From assembly GCF_013149295.1 (NCBI RefSeq), contig NZ_JABGCB010000020.1, positions 1 through 64,000 on the forward strand: a stretch of 64,000 nt of DNA, written 5' to 3'. Under the pieces are notes generated by a model. It saw only the letters and a program-made list of their open reading frames with translations, was not told the origin of the DNA and did no database searches. Made by a program: the position numbers and the translations under genes. The DNA is from Novosphingobium sp. SG751A. Lineage in GTDB: Bacteria > Pseudomonadota > Alphaproteobacteria > Sphingomonadales > Sphingomonadaceae. The stretch's first letter is position 1. Each line of letters starts with the position of its first letter. Shown piece by piece: positions 35,561-44,551 of the stretch.

Positions 35561-38461
35561 TTAGAACTTGAAGCGGACCCCCGCCGTAAAGGCACGGCCG
35601 ATCATGTCATAGGTCGAGATATTGGTGGCCAGATTGACGCCCGGCGTGATGCCCGGAATGATCGGCGGGTCGGTGTCGAACAGGTTGTTGACCGTGCCGA
35701 ACACTTCGAAATAGCCGCCATTGCCATGGGGAATGCGCGCCCGCACCGAAAGGTCGGTGTAAACATAGGCAGGCACCGAACCACCCACAAAGTTCGACAG
35801 ATTGGGCGCCGAAGCATTGAGGAAGCGGTTCATCGAGCCGATATATTGTTCGGCAATGTTGATGCCGATCGGCCCGATCGCGTAATCGACCGAGAGCGAC
35901 CCGCGCCAGCGCGGATAAGACACAGGGTTCGAGCCCACCACATTGGCCCCGGCATAATGCACCACCGGCTGCCCTGCATAAAGCTGGGTGTCAAACTGGC
36001 CCAGATAGTTGGCATAGAGGCGGATGCCCAGCGCGCCCTTGCCCACCTGACGGCGATAGCTGGCGTCAATATCCACGCCCTGCGTTTTCAGAAACGAGAT
36101 GTTCGATTCCGTGATCCGCACCATCGAGGGGAACGAGGTCGAATTGGGCCGCGAGATCAGCGCGCATTCGGGCGCCGTCCCGGCCGTGCCGCAGATGTTG
36201 AGGATCTGTTGCGCGGTCAGCGCGTCAATGGCGCCGGTCATGTCGATCTTGTAAAAGTCGACCGACATGCTGAAGCCCGGCAGGAAGCTGGGCGTGAACA
36301 CGCCGCCGATGGTCAGCGTCTTGGCCACTTCGGGCTTGAGCTTGGGATTGCCGCCCGAAACGGTCGATGCGTTCTGGTTCAGCCCCGTGACCGGGTCCAG
36401 CACGATGCCGATGCCGCTGGTGTCGCCGCGATAGAGTTCATAGAGGTTGGGCGCGCGAATATCGCGCGAATAGGTGGCACGCAGCAGGAAGTCGCTGACC
36501 GGCTTCCATGTGCCGCCGGCCTTCCAGGTCGTCACCGTGCCCGAGGTCGAATAATCGGTCACGCGCACCGCGCCGTTGAGGCTGAGCTGCTGGGCCAGCG
36601 GAGCGTCCTTGAGCAGCGGCACCGCGATTTCGCCAAAGGCTTCCTTGACATCCATCGAGCCATTGGCCGTGCCCACATTGGTCAGCCAGTAATAGAGCGA
36701 AGCCGACTGCACCCCGCGCAGGCCCGCGAAATAGGCCGCCTTCTTGGCCGCCGTGTCCAGGTTGGCCGGATCGGCATTACTGGTCAGGCCCATCGTCTGC
36801 TTGCGGTATTCGCCGCCGATCACGACATCGACCGGGCCTGCGGGCAGGCTGAAGGGGCTGCCGCTGATGCTGGCGGTGATCGAGTCATGCTTGAAGCGGG
36901 CGCGATATTGCGAGGTGCCCGTGGCATAGGCATAGCCCGCCGGACTGGACACGGCCGGATTGCCCGCAAACAGGTTGATCGGCTGACACCCGGCATATTG
37001 CGCGGCCACCGTCGGATCGGTCAGCACGCGGCAGGTAGGCGTGCCGCCCACCGAGACGACATCGACCGCGGCAAAGAACTTCTTCCAGTCAAACAGGCCC
37101 GACTGGGACATGTTATGGGTCGATTCCGAATGGGTGTAATCGGCCTTGACCTTCCACCCGCCGAATTTGCCCTCGATGCCCGAGGTCGATTGGATGAAAT
37201 CGGTGGTTTCGCGCACGTTGGTCCGATTGTCGGAATAATAGGCTGCAATGCCCACCGAACCATTGGTCGCCACCGTCGAGGCCAGCGAGGCCGGGATATA
37301 GGGATTGCCCGCGTAAATCGTCGCGGTCGGACTGCCCTGAACCAGCGTGTTGGCCATCGCGTCATAGCCAATTTCGGTGCGCGAATAGATCATCTGGGTA
37401 TAGACGCTGAAATTGTCGCTGAAATCAAAGCTGAGGCGACCAAAGTTCTGATAGGTCTTGGAGGGCGCGATCGCGGTGGTGTGCGCCGGGATCGTATAGC
37501 CATCACCGCCGACCTGGATGCCCGCGCTGCCCGTGGCGGTGCCGGTGTTGAAGGCCGAGACGGTGCCATCGGCATTCAGCTTGGTGCCCAGAGCCGTGGC
37601 GCCATTATACAGCTTGCCATAGGTCGAGGCCGAGGAAATCAGCACATTGCTGGCCAGCTTATACGGATTGAGCGAGCCGCCCGGCGAGCAGGCGGTGGCA
37701 TCAGACGTGGTGTTGACGCAGCCCGGCGTCGATCCGACCCAGGCATAGCCGTTCTGGCCCGCCTTGCGCGCATCGCGATACATGCCGCCATTGTTGTAAT
37801 ATTCCGCGCTCAGCAGCAGATGGCCGCGATCGCCCGCGAATTTGGTGCCAAAGGCCAGACCGATGCGCTGGTTATTGTTGTCGCCGCGCTGAGACGTGCC
37901 CGCCTGAAGATTGCCCTTCAGGCCCACGAACTTCTTGTCGAGGACAAAGTTGACCACGCCCGCCACCGCGTCCGAGCCCCATGCCGCCGAAGCGCCGCCC
38001 GTCACCACATCCACGCGCTGAACCAGCAGGTTGGGGATGACGTTGGTGTCGATGGTGCCGATATATTCGGTGGGCACCACGCGCACGCCATCGACCATGA
38101 TAAGGGTGCGCAGCGGCCCCTTGGGATTGGCCGTGGGCGTGCCCAGACCGCGCAGATTCAGGATATTGCCATGGATCGGAATGGCCGAGAAATTGTTCGC
38201 CGACTTGCCCGGCCCCAGCGAGTTCTGGAAATTGGGCAGCTTGTTGAGCGCATCGGGAATATTGGTCGGCGTGGATTTGGCCAGTTCTTCGGCCGAGGCG
38301 ACGGTTACCGGCGTCGGTGCGGTATAGCCATCGCGCACGATGCGCGTGGCGGTGACGATGATGTCGGCGGCTTTGGGTTCATCGGCGGCGCTGGCGGCCC
38401 CCGGAAACGCGGCGGCCAGCGCCGTCCCTGCCAACAATACGGACATGGTATGAATTCGCAT
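35561..38461 (-). CDS. TonB-dependent outer-membrane receptor (catabolic-island type)
   Basis: The product is 966 residues. GGGAGG lies 6 bases before the ATG; a signal peptide ends GAASAAD. The TonB box region IIVTATRIV, plug motifs IPDALNKLPNFQNS, NLRGLGTPTANPKGPLRTLIMVDGVRVVP, VDVVTGGASAAWGSDAVAGVVNFVLD, and a long beta barrel ending AFTAGVRFKF are all present. The VTGGASAAWGSDAVAGVVNF signature marks the large sphingomonad receptor branch. It sits with an MFS transporter and CoA-pathway genes and likely imports the island's hydrophobic substrate. No partner lipoprotein is seen. Confidence 0.9.
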   Translation of the reverse strand: MRIHTMSVLLAGTALAAAFPGAASAADEPKAADIIVTATRIVRDGYTAPTPVTVASAEELAKSTPTNIPDALNKLPNFQNSLGPGKSANNFSAIPIHGNILNLRGLGTPTANPKGPLRTLIMVDGVRVVPTEYIGTIDTNVIPNLLVQRVDVVTGGASAAWGSDAVAGVVNFVLDKKFVGLKGNLQAGTSQRGDNNNQRIGLAFGTKFAGDRGHLLLSAEYYNNGGMYRDARKAGQNGYAWVGSTPGCVNTTSDATACSPGGSLNPYKLASNVLISSASTYGKLYNGATALGTKLNADGTVSAFNTGTATGSAGIQVGGDGYTIPAHTTAIAPSKTYQNFGRLSFDFSDNFSVYTQMIYSRTEIGYDAMANTLVQGSPTATIYAGNPYIPASLASTVATNGSVGIAAYYSDNRTNVRETTDFIQSTSGIEGKFGGWKVKADYTHSESTHNMSQSGLFDWKKFFAAVDVVSVGGTPTCRVLTDPTVAAQYAGCQPINLFAGNPAVSSPAGYAYATGTSQYRARFKHDSITASISGSPFSLPAGPVDVVIGGEYRKQTMGLTSNADPANLDTAAKKAAYFAGLRGVQSASLYYWLTNVGTANGSMDVKEAFGEIAVPLLKDAPLAQQLSLNGAVRVTDYSTSGTVTTWKAGGTWKPVSDFLLRATYSRDIRAPNLYELYRGDTSGIGIVLDPVTGLNQNASTVSGGNPKLKPEVAKTLTIGGVFTPSFLPGFSMSVDFYKIDMTGAIDALTAQQILNICGTAGTAPECALISRPNSTSFPSMVRITESNISFLKTQGVDIDASYRRQVGKGALGIRLYANYLGQFDTQLYAGQPVVHYAGANVVGSNPVSYPRWRGSLSVDYAIGPIGINIAEQYIGSMNRFLNASAPNLSNFVGGSVPAYVYTDLSVRARIPHGNGGYFEVFGTVNNLFDTDPPIIPGITPGVNLATNISTYDMIGRAFTAGVRFKF

Positions 38462-38550
38462 CCCAACCTCCCATAAAAGCCCGCGAAGTCCAACGCTTCG
38501 CTTTTTGCCCTATGTTGCAGAATTTGTAGGCCGGAGAATTTTGCCAGTCA

Positions 38551-38573
38551 ATGCAAATTTGCATCCCTATGCA
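38551..38573. promoter_or_regulatory. TGCA-rich palindromes upstream of the TonB receptor
   Basis: A perfect 14-base palindrome ATGCAAATTTGCAT (38551-38564) runs into a TGCA-N6-TGCA dyad (38560-38573), 90-110 bases before the receptor start. Candidate operator. Confidence 0.5.
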
Positions 38574-38653
38574 TAATCTTCGAGGCTGACGGATAAATAT
38601 CACATCGCGCGCCAGCCCCATGAAATCGGCAGATTTTTACGCGTCCTTGGACC

Positions 38654-39979
38654 TTACCCCGCCCGCGCGGCCAGCAAACGACGCACCCCGGCGCAGCCAT
38701 GGGCAAAAAATCCCGCCGCAAGAATCAGTCCTGCCACCACCAGAGCCACCATCGAAAGCCCGACTTTAGCCGGATCGCCCAATACTTTGTCGGTAACAAA
38801 GCCGACAAGAAATGTGCCCAGCGCCATGCCGATCAGCCCGGTCATCAGCACGAAGATCGCCGTCACCCGCCCGCGCAAGGCCGTGGGCGTGACAAGCTGC
38901 ACCGATGCAGGCCCCATTGAGGAGGTCGAATGGATGCAGGTCATATAAAGGCCGAACAGCACGACCGTGGCATAGGGATTGCTGACCAGATAGGCCGCCA
39001 CCGCCAGCGGCCCGGCCAGCGCCAGCGTGATCAGGCACCAGCGCAGATGCGCATCGCGATAGCCGGAATTATACAGCCGATCCACCACCCAGCCATGCAC
39101 CGGCAGGCTGAGCGCGGCCAGCAATTGCGCCAAACCCATCGCCAGCCCGATCTGGCCCGGTTTCCAGCCATGGACGCGGGTCAGGAAGGTCGGGCTCCAG
39201 ATCTGCAGCGCGATGGTGACGGTGTAGACAAAACCGATGCCAAAGATGATCCCGCTGAAACAGCGCGGATAGGTCATGATGAAACGCCACGCCTCGCGGT
39301 AGCCTTCGAGCGCAGAGACAGCGGCCTGCTGGCGGCGGCGCGGTTCGGGGAAGAGGAAGACGAGAAAGGCAAAACCCATGCCCGGAATGCCGGTGATGAC
39401 AAAGGCCTGCTGCCACGGGGCGAAATGGCCCATCAATGGCCAATGCGAAATGCCGCCTTCCAGCACAAAGCCGACCAGCGGCCCGCCCAGCAAGAAGACG
39501 ATGCCCGCCCCCATCACCCCGCCCATGACGAAGACCGCCATGGCCAAAGACAGGCGCGAAGCCGGGAAGCTGTCACCGATAATCGAATAGGCGCCGGTCG
39601 TATAACCCGCCTCACCCGCACCGACGAGGGCGCGCGCGGCCATCAACATGGCAAAAGCCCCGGCAAAGCCGCAGGCCCCCGCCCCCGCGCTCCACAACAG
39701 GATGCAGAAGAACAGCACCCAGCGGCGGCTGTATCGGTCGAGCATCAGCCCCACCGGAATGGCGCAGAGGCAATAGAAGACCGCAAAGGCCGGACCCTGC
39801 AACAGGCTGAATTGCGTGTCGGACAGGTGCAGGCCCTGTTTGATCGGTTCGACCATCAGCGCCATCAGATAGCGATCAGCGAGCGAACGGATATAAAGCA
39901 CGAAAAGGATCGCCACCGTCAGCCAAGCCATGGGCGCGCGCGGATAGATCGGGCCTTCGGCCACATTTGGATCGGACAC
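38654..39979 (-). CDS. MFS transporter
   Basis: The inner-membrane protein has 441 residues and about 12 hydrophobic segments. The best start is GTG at 39979, five bases after GGGAGAG; an upstream ATG frame lacks a site. Motifs include DRYLMALMVEPIKQGLHLSDTQFSLL, typical of the sphingomonad MFS branch often labelled hexuronate/spinster-like, LMLDRYSRRW in the loop 2-3 region, and GAGEAGYTTGAYSIIGDSF. Such carriers commonly sit beside TonB receptors in aromatic and steroid catabolic clusters. Uptake of the acid substrate is an inference. Confidence 0.85.
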   Translation of the reverse strand: MSDPNVAEGPIYPRAPMAWLTVAILFVLYIRSLADRYLMALMVEPIKQGLHLSDTQFSLLQGPAFAVFYCLCAIPVGLMLDRYSRRWVLFFCILLWSAGAGACGFAGAFAMLMAARALVGAGEAGYTTGAYSIIGDSFPASRLSLAMAVFVMGGVMGAGIVFLLGGPLVGFVLEGGISHWPLMGHFAPWQQAFVITGIPGMGFAFLVFLFPEPRRRQQAAVSALEGYREAWRFIMTYPRCFSGIIFGIGFVYTVTIALQIWSPTFLTRVHGWKPGQIGLAMGLAQLLAALSLPVHGWVVDRLYNSGYRDAHLRWCLITLALAGPLAVAAYLVSNPYATVVLFGLYMTCIHSTSSMGPASVQLVTPTALRGRVTAIFVLMTGLIGMALGTFLVGFVTDKVLGDPAKVGLSMVALVVAGLILAAGFFAHGCAGVRRLLAARAG

Positions 39980-40018
39980 GAAAACTCTCCCATGAGGCCT
40001 TATTAACGGCGCAATAAA

Positions 40019-40032
40019 TGCACCTTCGTGCA
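40019..40032. promoter_or_regulatory. TGCA-N6-TGCA dyad
   Basis: TGCACCTTCGTGCA lies 40 bases before the start of the minus-strand MFS gene. It is an inverted repeat (TGCAC / GTGCA) and a member of the recurring TGCA motif set. Confidence 0.45.
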
Positions 40033-40063
40033 ATTTTTGGATGAGGTCAACTTTTAACGCAGA

Positions 40064-40858
40064 TCAACGACCGCGAAACTGCGGGCTGCGTTTTTGGCGA
40101 AAGGCGCTGACGCCCTCGCGGTAATCCTGCGTATGGCCAAGGCGGCGCTGGCCATCGCGCTCGATGTCGAGTTGGGCGTCCAGATCGCGCGACCAGCTGC
40201 CGCGAATCGCGTTGCGCGCGGCCATGATCCCCTGCGTGGGCCCGGCGGCCAGCGAAGTGACCAGCGCCTCGACGCTTTCGATGAAATCCTCATCGGGCGC
40301 GCATTGCCAGATCATGCCCCATTCCTGCGCGCGGGCGGCGCTGATGCGCTCGCCCGTCATCGCCATGCCCAGCGCGCGGGGCTGGCCGATCAGGCGGGGC
40401 AGCAGCCAGCTGATCCCACAATCGGGCATCAGGCCGATCTTGGCAAAGGAGAGGATGAAGCTGGACGATTGGGCGGCGATCACCACATCGGCCATCAGCG
40501 CCAAAGCCGCCCCGGCCCCCGCCGCCACGCCATTGACCGCGCAGACCAGCGGCGCCGGCAACCGCGCCAGACGCCGGATCAGCGGATTATAGCGCAGCTC
40601 AATGCTCTCCCCCAGATCGAGCGGCCCTTCCTGCTCGACCGGCCTTTCGCCCAGATCCTGCCCCGCGCAAAAGCCGCGCCCCGCCCCGGTCAGCAGGATC
40701 ACGCGCAGGTCCGCGCTGGCTTCGATTTCGTCGAGGATTTCGTTCAGCCTGCGATGCATGCCTACGGTGATCGCGTTCAACTGATCCGGACGGTTGAGAA
40801 CGATGCGCGCCACGCCATCCTCAAGAGCAAACAGCACGCAGGTTTGGGAATCGTTCAT
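40064..40858 (-). CDS. Enoyl-CoA hydratase/isomerase (PaaG-like)
   Basis: The product is 264 residues of the crotonase superfamily: VARIVLNRPDQLNAIT, GRGFCAGQDLGERP (oxyanion-hole loop), VNGVAAGAGAALALMADVVIA and AKIGLMPDCGISWLLPRLIG. The Asp of MPDCG and the GAGAALAL block resemble the PaaG-type isomerase branch rather than a canonical hydratase with two catalytic glutamates. It likely performs a hydration or double-bond isomerisation in beta-oxidation of the island substrate. It is divergent from the acyl-CoA dehydrogenase operon. Confidence 0.85.
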   Translation of the reverse strand: MNDSQTCVLFALEDGVARIVLNRPDQLNAITVGMHRRLNEILDEIEASADLRVILLTGAGRGFCAGQDLGERPVEQEGPLDLGESIELRYNPLIRRLARLPAPLVCAVNGVAAGAGAALALMADVVIAAQSSSFILSFAKIGLMPDCGISWLLPRLIGQPRALGMAMTGERISAARAQEWGMIWQCAPDEDFIESVEALVTSLAAGPTQGIMAARNAIRGSWSRDLDAQLDIERDGQRRLGHTQDYREGVSAFRQKRSPQFRGR

Positions 40859-40913
40859 GAGGGCAGCCTCGTTGGAATCGGGCGCATGCGATCATGCTGC
40901 ACCGCATAAAAAT

Positions 40914-40927
40914 TGCACTGCGGTACA
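40914..40927. promoter_or_regulatory. TGCA-N6-TACA dyad
   Basis: TGCACTGCGGTACA is 56 bases before the PaaG-like gene. Listed separately because it is nearest to that gene's expected promoter; member of the recurring TGCA set. Confidence 0.4.
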
Positions 40928-41099
40928 GTTACGTCAATTCCAGAGCCTGTCAATCGATGGGATGCGACGCTCATATATATCACTTATTTTCAGTCATATA
41001 TCTAATTTTTTGCACGACAACTCCGCCACCAAACCTTACCAAAAGCGCAGATTTCGCTCCGATACATCATGAAAATTTTATCTCAATTCTGCTCTATGA

Positions 41100-41113
41100 T
41101 GCAAAATATTGCT
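41100..41113. promoter_or_regulatory. TGCA-N6-TGCT dyad
   Basis: TGCAAAATATTGCT is 95 bases before the start of the seven-gene acyl-CoA dehydrogenase operon. Member of the recurring TGCA set. Confidence 0.4.
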
Positions 41114-41207
41114 GGCCTAGCGTCTCCGCATCGCTTACACATCACCATCGAAGCAGAGCCGGTCGCAACCGGCCTTGACGACAGACACACAACAAGAACC
41201 GGGCGGG

Positions 41208-42377
41208 ATGATGGAAGACCAGCAATTCAGACAGGAGGTCCGCGATTGGCTATCCGCCAACTTCCCGCCGGCGCTGACAGGCGTGAACGGGCTGATCTTT
41301 CAGGGTGATGCCCATGCCGCCGCCGCCAGCAAGGATTTTCAGGTCTGGCGCAAGGCGATGGCCGACAAAGGCTGGGGCACGCCGACATGGGACAAAGCCT
41401 ATGGCGGGGCCGGGCTTTCGACGGCACAAGCCAAGATTATCGCGCAGGAATTATCCGCCATCGGCGCGTTCAACCCGATCCGCTCCTACGGCACGATGAT
41501 GCTGGGCCCCACGCTGCTGGAATTCGGGACCGAGGAACAGCGGCTGCAACATCTGCCCCGCATTTCCACCCATGAACTGCGCTGGTGTCAGGGCTTTTCC
41601 GAGCCGGGCGCGGGGTCCGACCTTGCCTCGCTGCAAATGAAATGCGTCGATGCGGGCGATCACTGGGTGGTCTCGGGCCAGAAGATCTGGACATCCGGCG
41701 CAGATCAGGCCGACTGGTGCTTTGCCCTTGTGCGCACCGACACCAGCGTCAAACATGGCGGCATCAGCTTTCTTCTGATCGACATGACATCGCCCGGCGT
41801 CGAGGCGCGCCCGATTGTCCTCATCAGCGGATCGACCCATTTCTGCGAAGTGTTCTTCAACGATGTGAAAGTGCCCAAGGGCAATCTGGTCGGCGCGGTC
41901 AATCAGGGCTGGAACATCGCCAAGCGCCTGCTGCAATTTGAACGCTCCAGCCTGTCGGAGGTCAAAACGGATGTCACCCCGCTGGCCCCCATCGCCCATG
42001 CGATGCTGGGCACGGATGCGGAGGGGCGGATTGCCGATGCGGATGCACGCGCGCGCATTGTCCATAATGCCATGCGCCATGCGGCTTACCTGCAAACCGT
42101 GCGCCGGTTTAACGAAGAGGCCCGCAACGGCGGCCCCGGCAATGGCGTCTCGACGCTGAAGAACCTGTGGTCGGGCATTGTTCAGCGCCGCGCGGAATTG
42201 CTGGTCGAGGTGCTGGGGGCCGATGGCCTCGGCTGGTCGGGCAATGCCTATCCGGCGGACGCGCGCGAAGCCACCCGCGCGCTGCTGCACTCCAAGGCCT
42301 TCTCGATCTATGGCGGAAGCTACGAAATCCAGAACAACATCACGGCCAAGCGATCGCTCGGCCTGCCGGATCGCTGA
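41208..42377 (+). CDS. Acyl-CoA dehydrogenase, probable alpha subunit of a heteromeric pair
   Basis: The product is 389 residues. The start (ATG at 41208 or 41211) follows GGGCGGG. It has the ACAD fold: WCQGFSEPGAGSDLASLQM, VSGQKIWTSGADQADWCFAL and a C-terminal FSIYGGSYEIQNNITAKRSLGLP. At the usual catalytic position (YEGT in typical enzymes) it reads YGGSYEIQ, so Glu is absent there. This is seen in the FadE/ChsE proteins that act as alpha2-beta2 heteromers on steroid side chains and rings. The next gene, 14 bases on, encodes a second degenerate ACAD and is the likely partner. Confidence 0.85.
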   Translation: MMEDQQFRQEVRDWLSANFPPALTGVNGLIFQGDAHAAAASKDFQVWRKAMADKGWGTPTWDKAYGGAGLSTAQAKIIAQELSAIGAFNPIRSYGTMMLGPTLLEFGTEEQRLQHLPRISTHELRWCQGFSEPGAGSDLASLQMKCVDAGDHWVVSGQKIWTSGADQADWCFALVRTDTSVKHGGISFLLIDMTSPGVEARPIVLISGSTHFCEVFFNDVKVPKGNLVGAVNQGWNIAKRLLQFERSSLSEVKTDVTPLAPIAHAMLGTDAEGRIADADARARIVHNAMRHAAYLQTVRRFNEEARNGGPGNGVSTLKNLWSGIVQRRAELLVEVLGADGLGWSGNAYPADAREATRALLHSKAFSIYGGSYEIQNNITAKRSLGLPDR

Positions 42378-42391
42378 GGGAGAGACGCGCG

Positions 42392-43519
42392 ATGGCCGTG
42401 TTGAATGAAGAACAGACCATGCTGAAAGACATGGTGTCGCAATGGGTCCGCGACCAGATGCCGGTGAGCGTGGCGCGCGGATTGTATGACCACAGCGGCG
42501 GCGGGCGGCGGGATGCCATCACCGGCTTTGACAAGGACGCCTATGCCGAGATCGCCGCGATGGGCTGGAGCGGCATCCTCGCCCCCGAAGCGCATGGCGG
42601 CAGCGATTTCGGCGCTTTCAGCCTCGGTTTCGTGCTGGAGGAACTGGCGCGCACGCTCTCGCCTCTGCCCTTGCTGAGCAGCGCAATGATCGCAGTCAGC
42701 GCGCTGCGCCTTGGCGGAAATGCTGCGCAGCAAAGCGCATGGCTGACCGGTCTGGCCGATGGCTCGATCATCGGCACGCTGGCGGTGGACGAAGGAGCGC
42801 ATCATGCGCCCCATGCCCTCAGTCTGTCAGCCGCACGAGTCGAAAATGGCTGGCGTCTGGATGGGATCAAGCGCCCGGTGGCTGATGGCATGGGCGCGGG
42901 CCTGTTCATCGTGGCCGCCCGCGGGGATGATGGCGCGACGCTGCTCCTAGTGCCTGCCGATACCGCAGGCCTGACCCGCGAACCGCTCGATCAGATCGAC
43001 GCGCGCCGTCCGGCGATGCTGCGCTTTGACGGCGTGGTGCTGGGCGATGACGCCATGCTGGGCCAAGGCGAGCCTCTGCTTTCTGCCATTCTCGACCGCG
43101 CCTATGTGGGGCAAGCCGCCGAATTGCTCGGCCTTGCAACGCAGGCGTTTGAAACAACGCTGGACTATCTCAAAACCCGCGTCCAGTTCGGCCAATTGAT
43201 CGGATCGTTTCAGGCGCTGCAACATCGCGCCTCGGACATGTTCGGCGAATTGCAGCTCACCCGCTCGGCGGTCGAGGCGGCGCTGGCGGCGATTGACGCC
43301 GACGATCCGCAACTGCCCTCGCTCGCCTCGCTGGCCAAGGCGATGGCCAATGAAACCGCCCATCGCATCACTTGCGAAATGGTGCAGTTGCACGGCGGCA
43401 TCGGCATGACGCATGAGCATGACGCGGGCCTCTATCTCAAACGGTCCCGCGTGGCCGAACAGGCCTATGGCTCCTCCTCTTTTCACCGCGAACGCTGGGC
43501 GCGCCTCAACGGATATTGA
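42392..43519 (+). CDS. Acyl-CoA dehydrogenase, probable beta subunit of a heteromeric pair
   Basis: The product is 375 residues. The fold is ACAD (GWSGILAPEAHGGSDFG, FGQLIGSFQALQHRASDMF, MVQLHGGIGMTHEHDAGLYLKR), but the central substrate/FAD strand (normally ExGxGSD) is eroded to LAVDEGAHHA, and the C-terminal catalytic EGT is replaced by AEQAYGSSSFHRER. Loss of both motifs in one gene beside an ACAD lacking the canonical Glu matches the two-gene FadE pairs of steroid degraders. It presumably forms an alpha2-beta2 complex with the upstream product. Confidence 0.83.
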   Translation: MAVLNEEQTMLKDMVSQWVRDQMPVSVARGLYDHSGGGRRDAITGFDKDAYAEIAAMGWSGILAPEAHGGSDFGAFSLGFVLEELARTLSPLPLLSSAMIAVSALRLGGNAAQQSAWLTGLADGSIIGTLAVDEGAHHAPHALSLSAARVENGWRLDGIKRPVADGMGAGLFIVAARGDDGATLLLVPADTAGLTREPLDQIDARRPAMLRFDGVVLGDDAMLGQGEPLLSAILDRAYVGQAAELLGLATQAFETTLDYLKTRVQFGQLIGSFQALQHRASDMFGELQLTRSAVEAALAAIDADDPQLPSLASLAKAMANETAHRITCEMVQLHGGIGMTHEHDAGLYLKRSRVAEQAYGSSSFHRERWARLNGY

Positions 43520-43522
43520 ACG

Positions 43523-44551
43523 ATGCAATCGCGAGAGATTCACCTCATCCGCCGACCCGTTGGAGCGCCGGTGGCCCAGGATTTTGCACTTGTCGCGCGC
43601 GATGTGCCGCCCCCCGGCCCCGGCGAGGTGCAGGTACGCAACCTGTTCATGGCGGTCGATCCGGCCATGCGCGGGCGGATGAGCGATGCACCCAGCTATG
43701 TCCCGCCCTTTGCGCTGGACGCGCCGATGGAGGGGCCCGCGATCGGTGAGGTGATCACCTCGAACCATCCCGATTTCAAACCCGGCGATCTGATCTTCTC
43801 CCGCCTCGGCTGGCGCGAGGTGTTCAACGCCCCCGCCGCCGCGCTGGAGCATCGTGACCGCGATGCCCTGCCGCCCTCGGCCTATCTGGGCTTTGCCGGA
43901 TCGACCGGGCTGACCGCCTATGCCGGTCTGATCCGCATTGCGGGTCTGCGCGAAGGCGATGTGGTGTTTGTTTCGGCAGCCTCGGGTGCGGTAGGCTCTA
44001 TCGCCTGTCAGATCGCGCGGATCAAGGGCTGCAAGGTCATTGGTGCTGCGGGCGGGGCACGCAAGAAGGCGTTTCTGCTCGACACGGTGGGGGTCGATGC
44101 GGCGATTGATTACAAGGCCGAACCCAATCTGACCAAGGCTCTCGCCCGCGAGGTCAAAGCCTTGAGCGCCAAGGGCATTGACGTCAATTTCGAGAATGTC
44201 GGAGGCGATCATCTTCAGGCCGCGCTGGCGCTGGCCAACAAATTCGCCCGCTTCGCCATCTGCGGCATGATCTCGCAATATAATGTCACCGATGCGCCCG
44301 TGGTCCCGAAAAACCTGACCATGCTGATGACCAAGAGCATCCGCATGGAAGGCTTCATCGTGCTGGATCACAAGGATCTGGAGCCGCAATTCATGGCCGA
44401 CATGATAGCTTGGCGCAAGGCGGGCCTGATCCGTCAGGCCGAGACGGTGCATGAAGGCATCGAAAACGCGCTGACCGCCTTCAACGGTCTGTTCAGCGGC
44501 GACAATCTGGGCCGTACCTTGGTCAAGCTGGGGGATGCAGGCGATGTATGA
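43523..44551 (+). CDS. MDR-superfamily NADP-dependent ene-reductase-like oxidoreductase
   Basis: The product is 342 residues. It lacks the zinc ligands of alcohol dehydrogenases and has FMAVDPAMRGRM, FAGSTGLTAYAGLIRIAGL, VFVSAASGAVGSIACQIARIKG (nucleotide site) and YKAEPNLTKAL. This is the prostaglandin-reductase / curcumin-reductase (YncB) branch, which reduces activated C=C bonds of enones or enoyl compounds with NADPH. It is 3 bases after the ACAD pair and overlaps the next gene, so it is a pathway enzyme, possibly saturating a ring or side-chain enone. Confidence 0.85.
   Translation: MQSREIHLIRRPVGAPVAQDFALVARDVPPPGPGEVQVRNLFMAVDPAMRGRMSDAPSYVPPFALDAPMEGPAIGEVITSNHPDFKPGDLIFSRLGWREVFNAPAAALEHRDRDALPPSAYLGFAGSTGLTAYAGLIRIAGLREGDVVFVSAASGAVGSIACQIARIKGCKVIGAAGGARKKAFLLDTVGVDAAIDYKAEPNLTKALAREVKALSAKGIDVNFENVGGDHLQAALALANKFARFAICGMISQYNVTDAPVVPKNLTMLMTKSIRMEGFIVLDHKDLEPQFMADMIAWRKAGLIRQAETVHEGIENALTAFNGLFSGDNLGRTLVKLGDAGDV

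Larger units (their letters stand above)
40859..41207. other. Divergent regulatory region with two TGCA dyads
   Basis: About 350 AT-richer bases between the enoyl-CoA hydratase and acyl-CoA dehydrogenase genes; no supportable coding sequence. TGCA-N6-TACA at 40914-40927 is 56 bases before the minus-strand gene, and TGCA-N6-TGCT at 41100-41113 is about 95 bases before the plus-strand gene. Both promoters should be here. Confidence 0.55.

Noticed and set aside
34916..38476. Very long plus-strand open frame of over 1100 codons opposite the CitE-type and TonB receptor genes
   Set aside because: It is rich in Arg, His, Gly and Ala runs with no domain, and the minus strand encodes clear CitE and receptor proteins. 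Antisense open frames are expected at this GC content.
40859..41207. Small open frames in the gap before the acyl-CoA dehydrogenase operon
   Set aside because: They lack ribosome-binding sites and domain features and overlap AT-rich promoter-like DNA.
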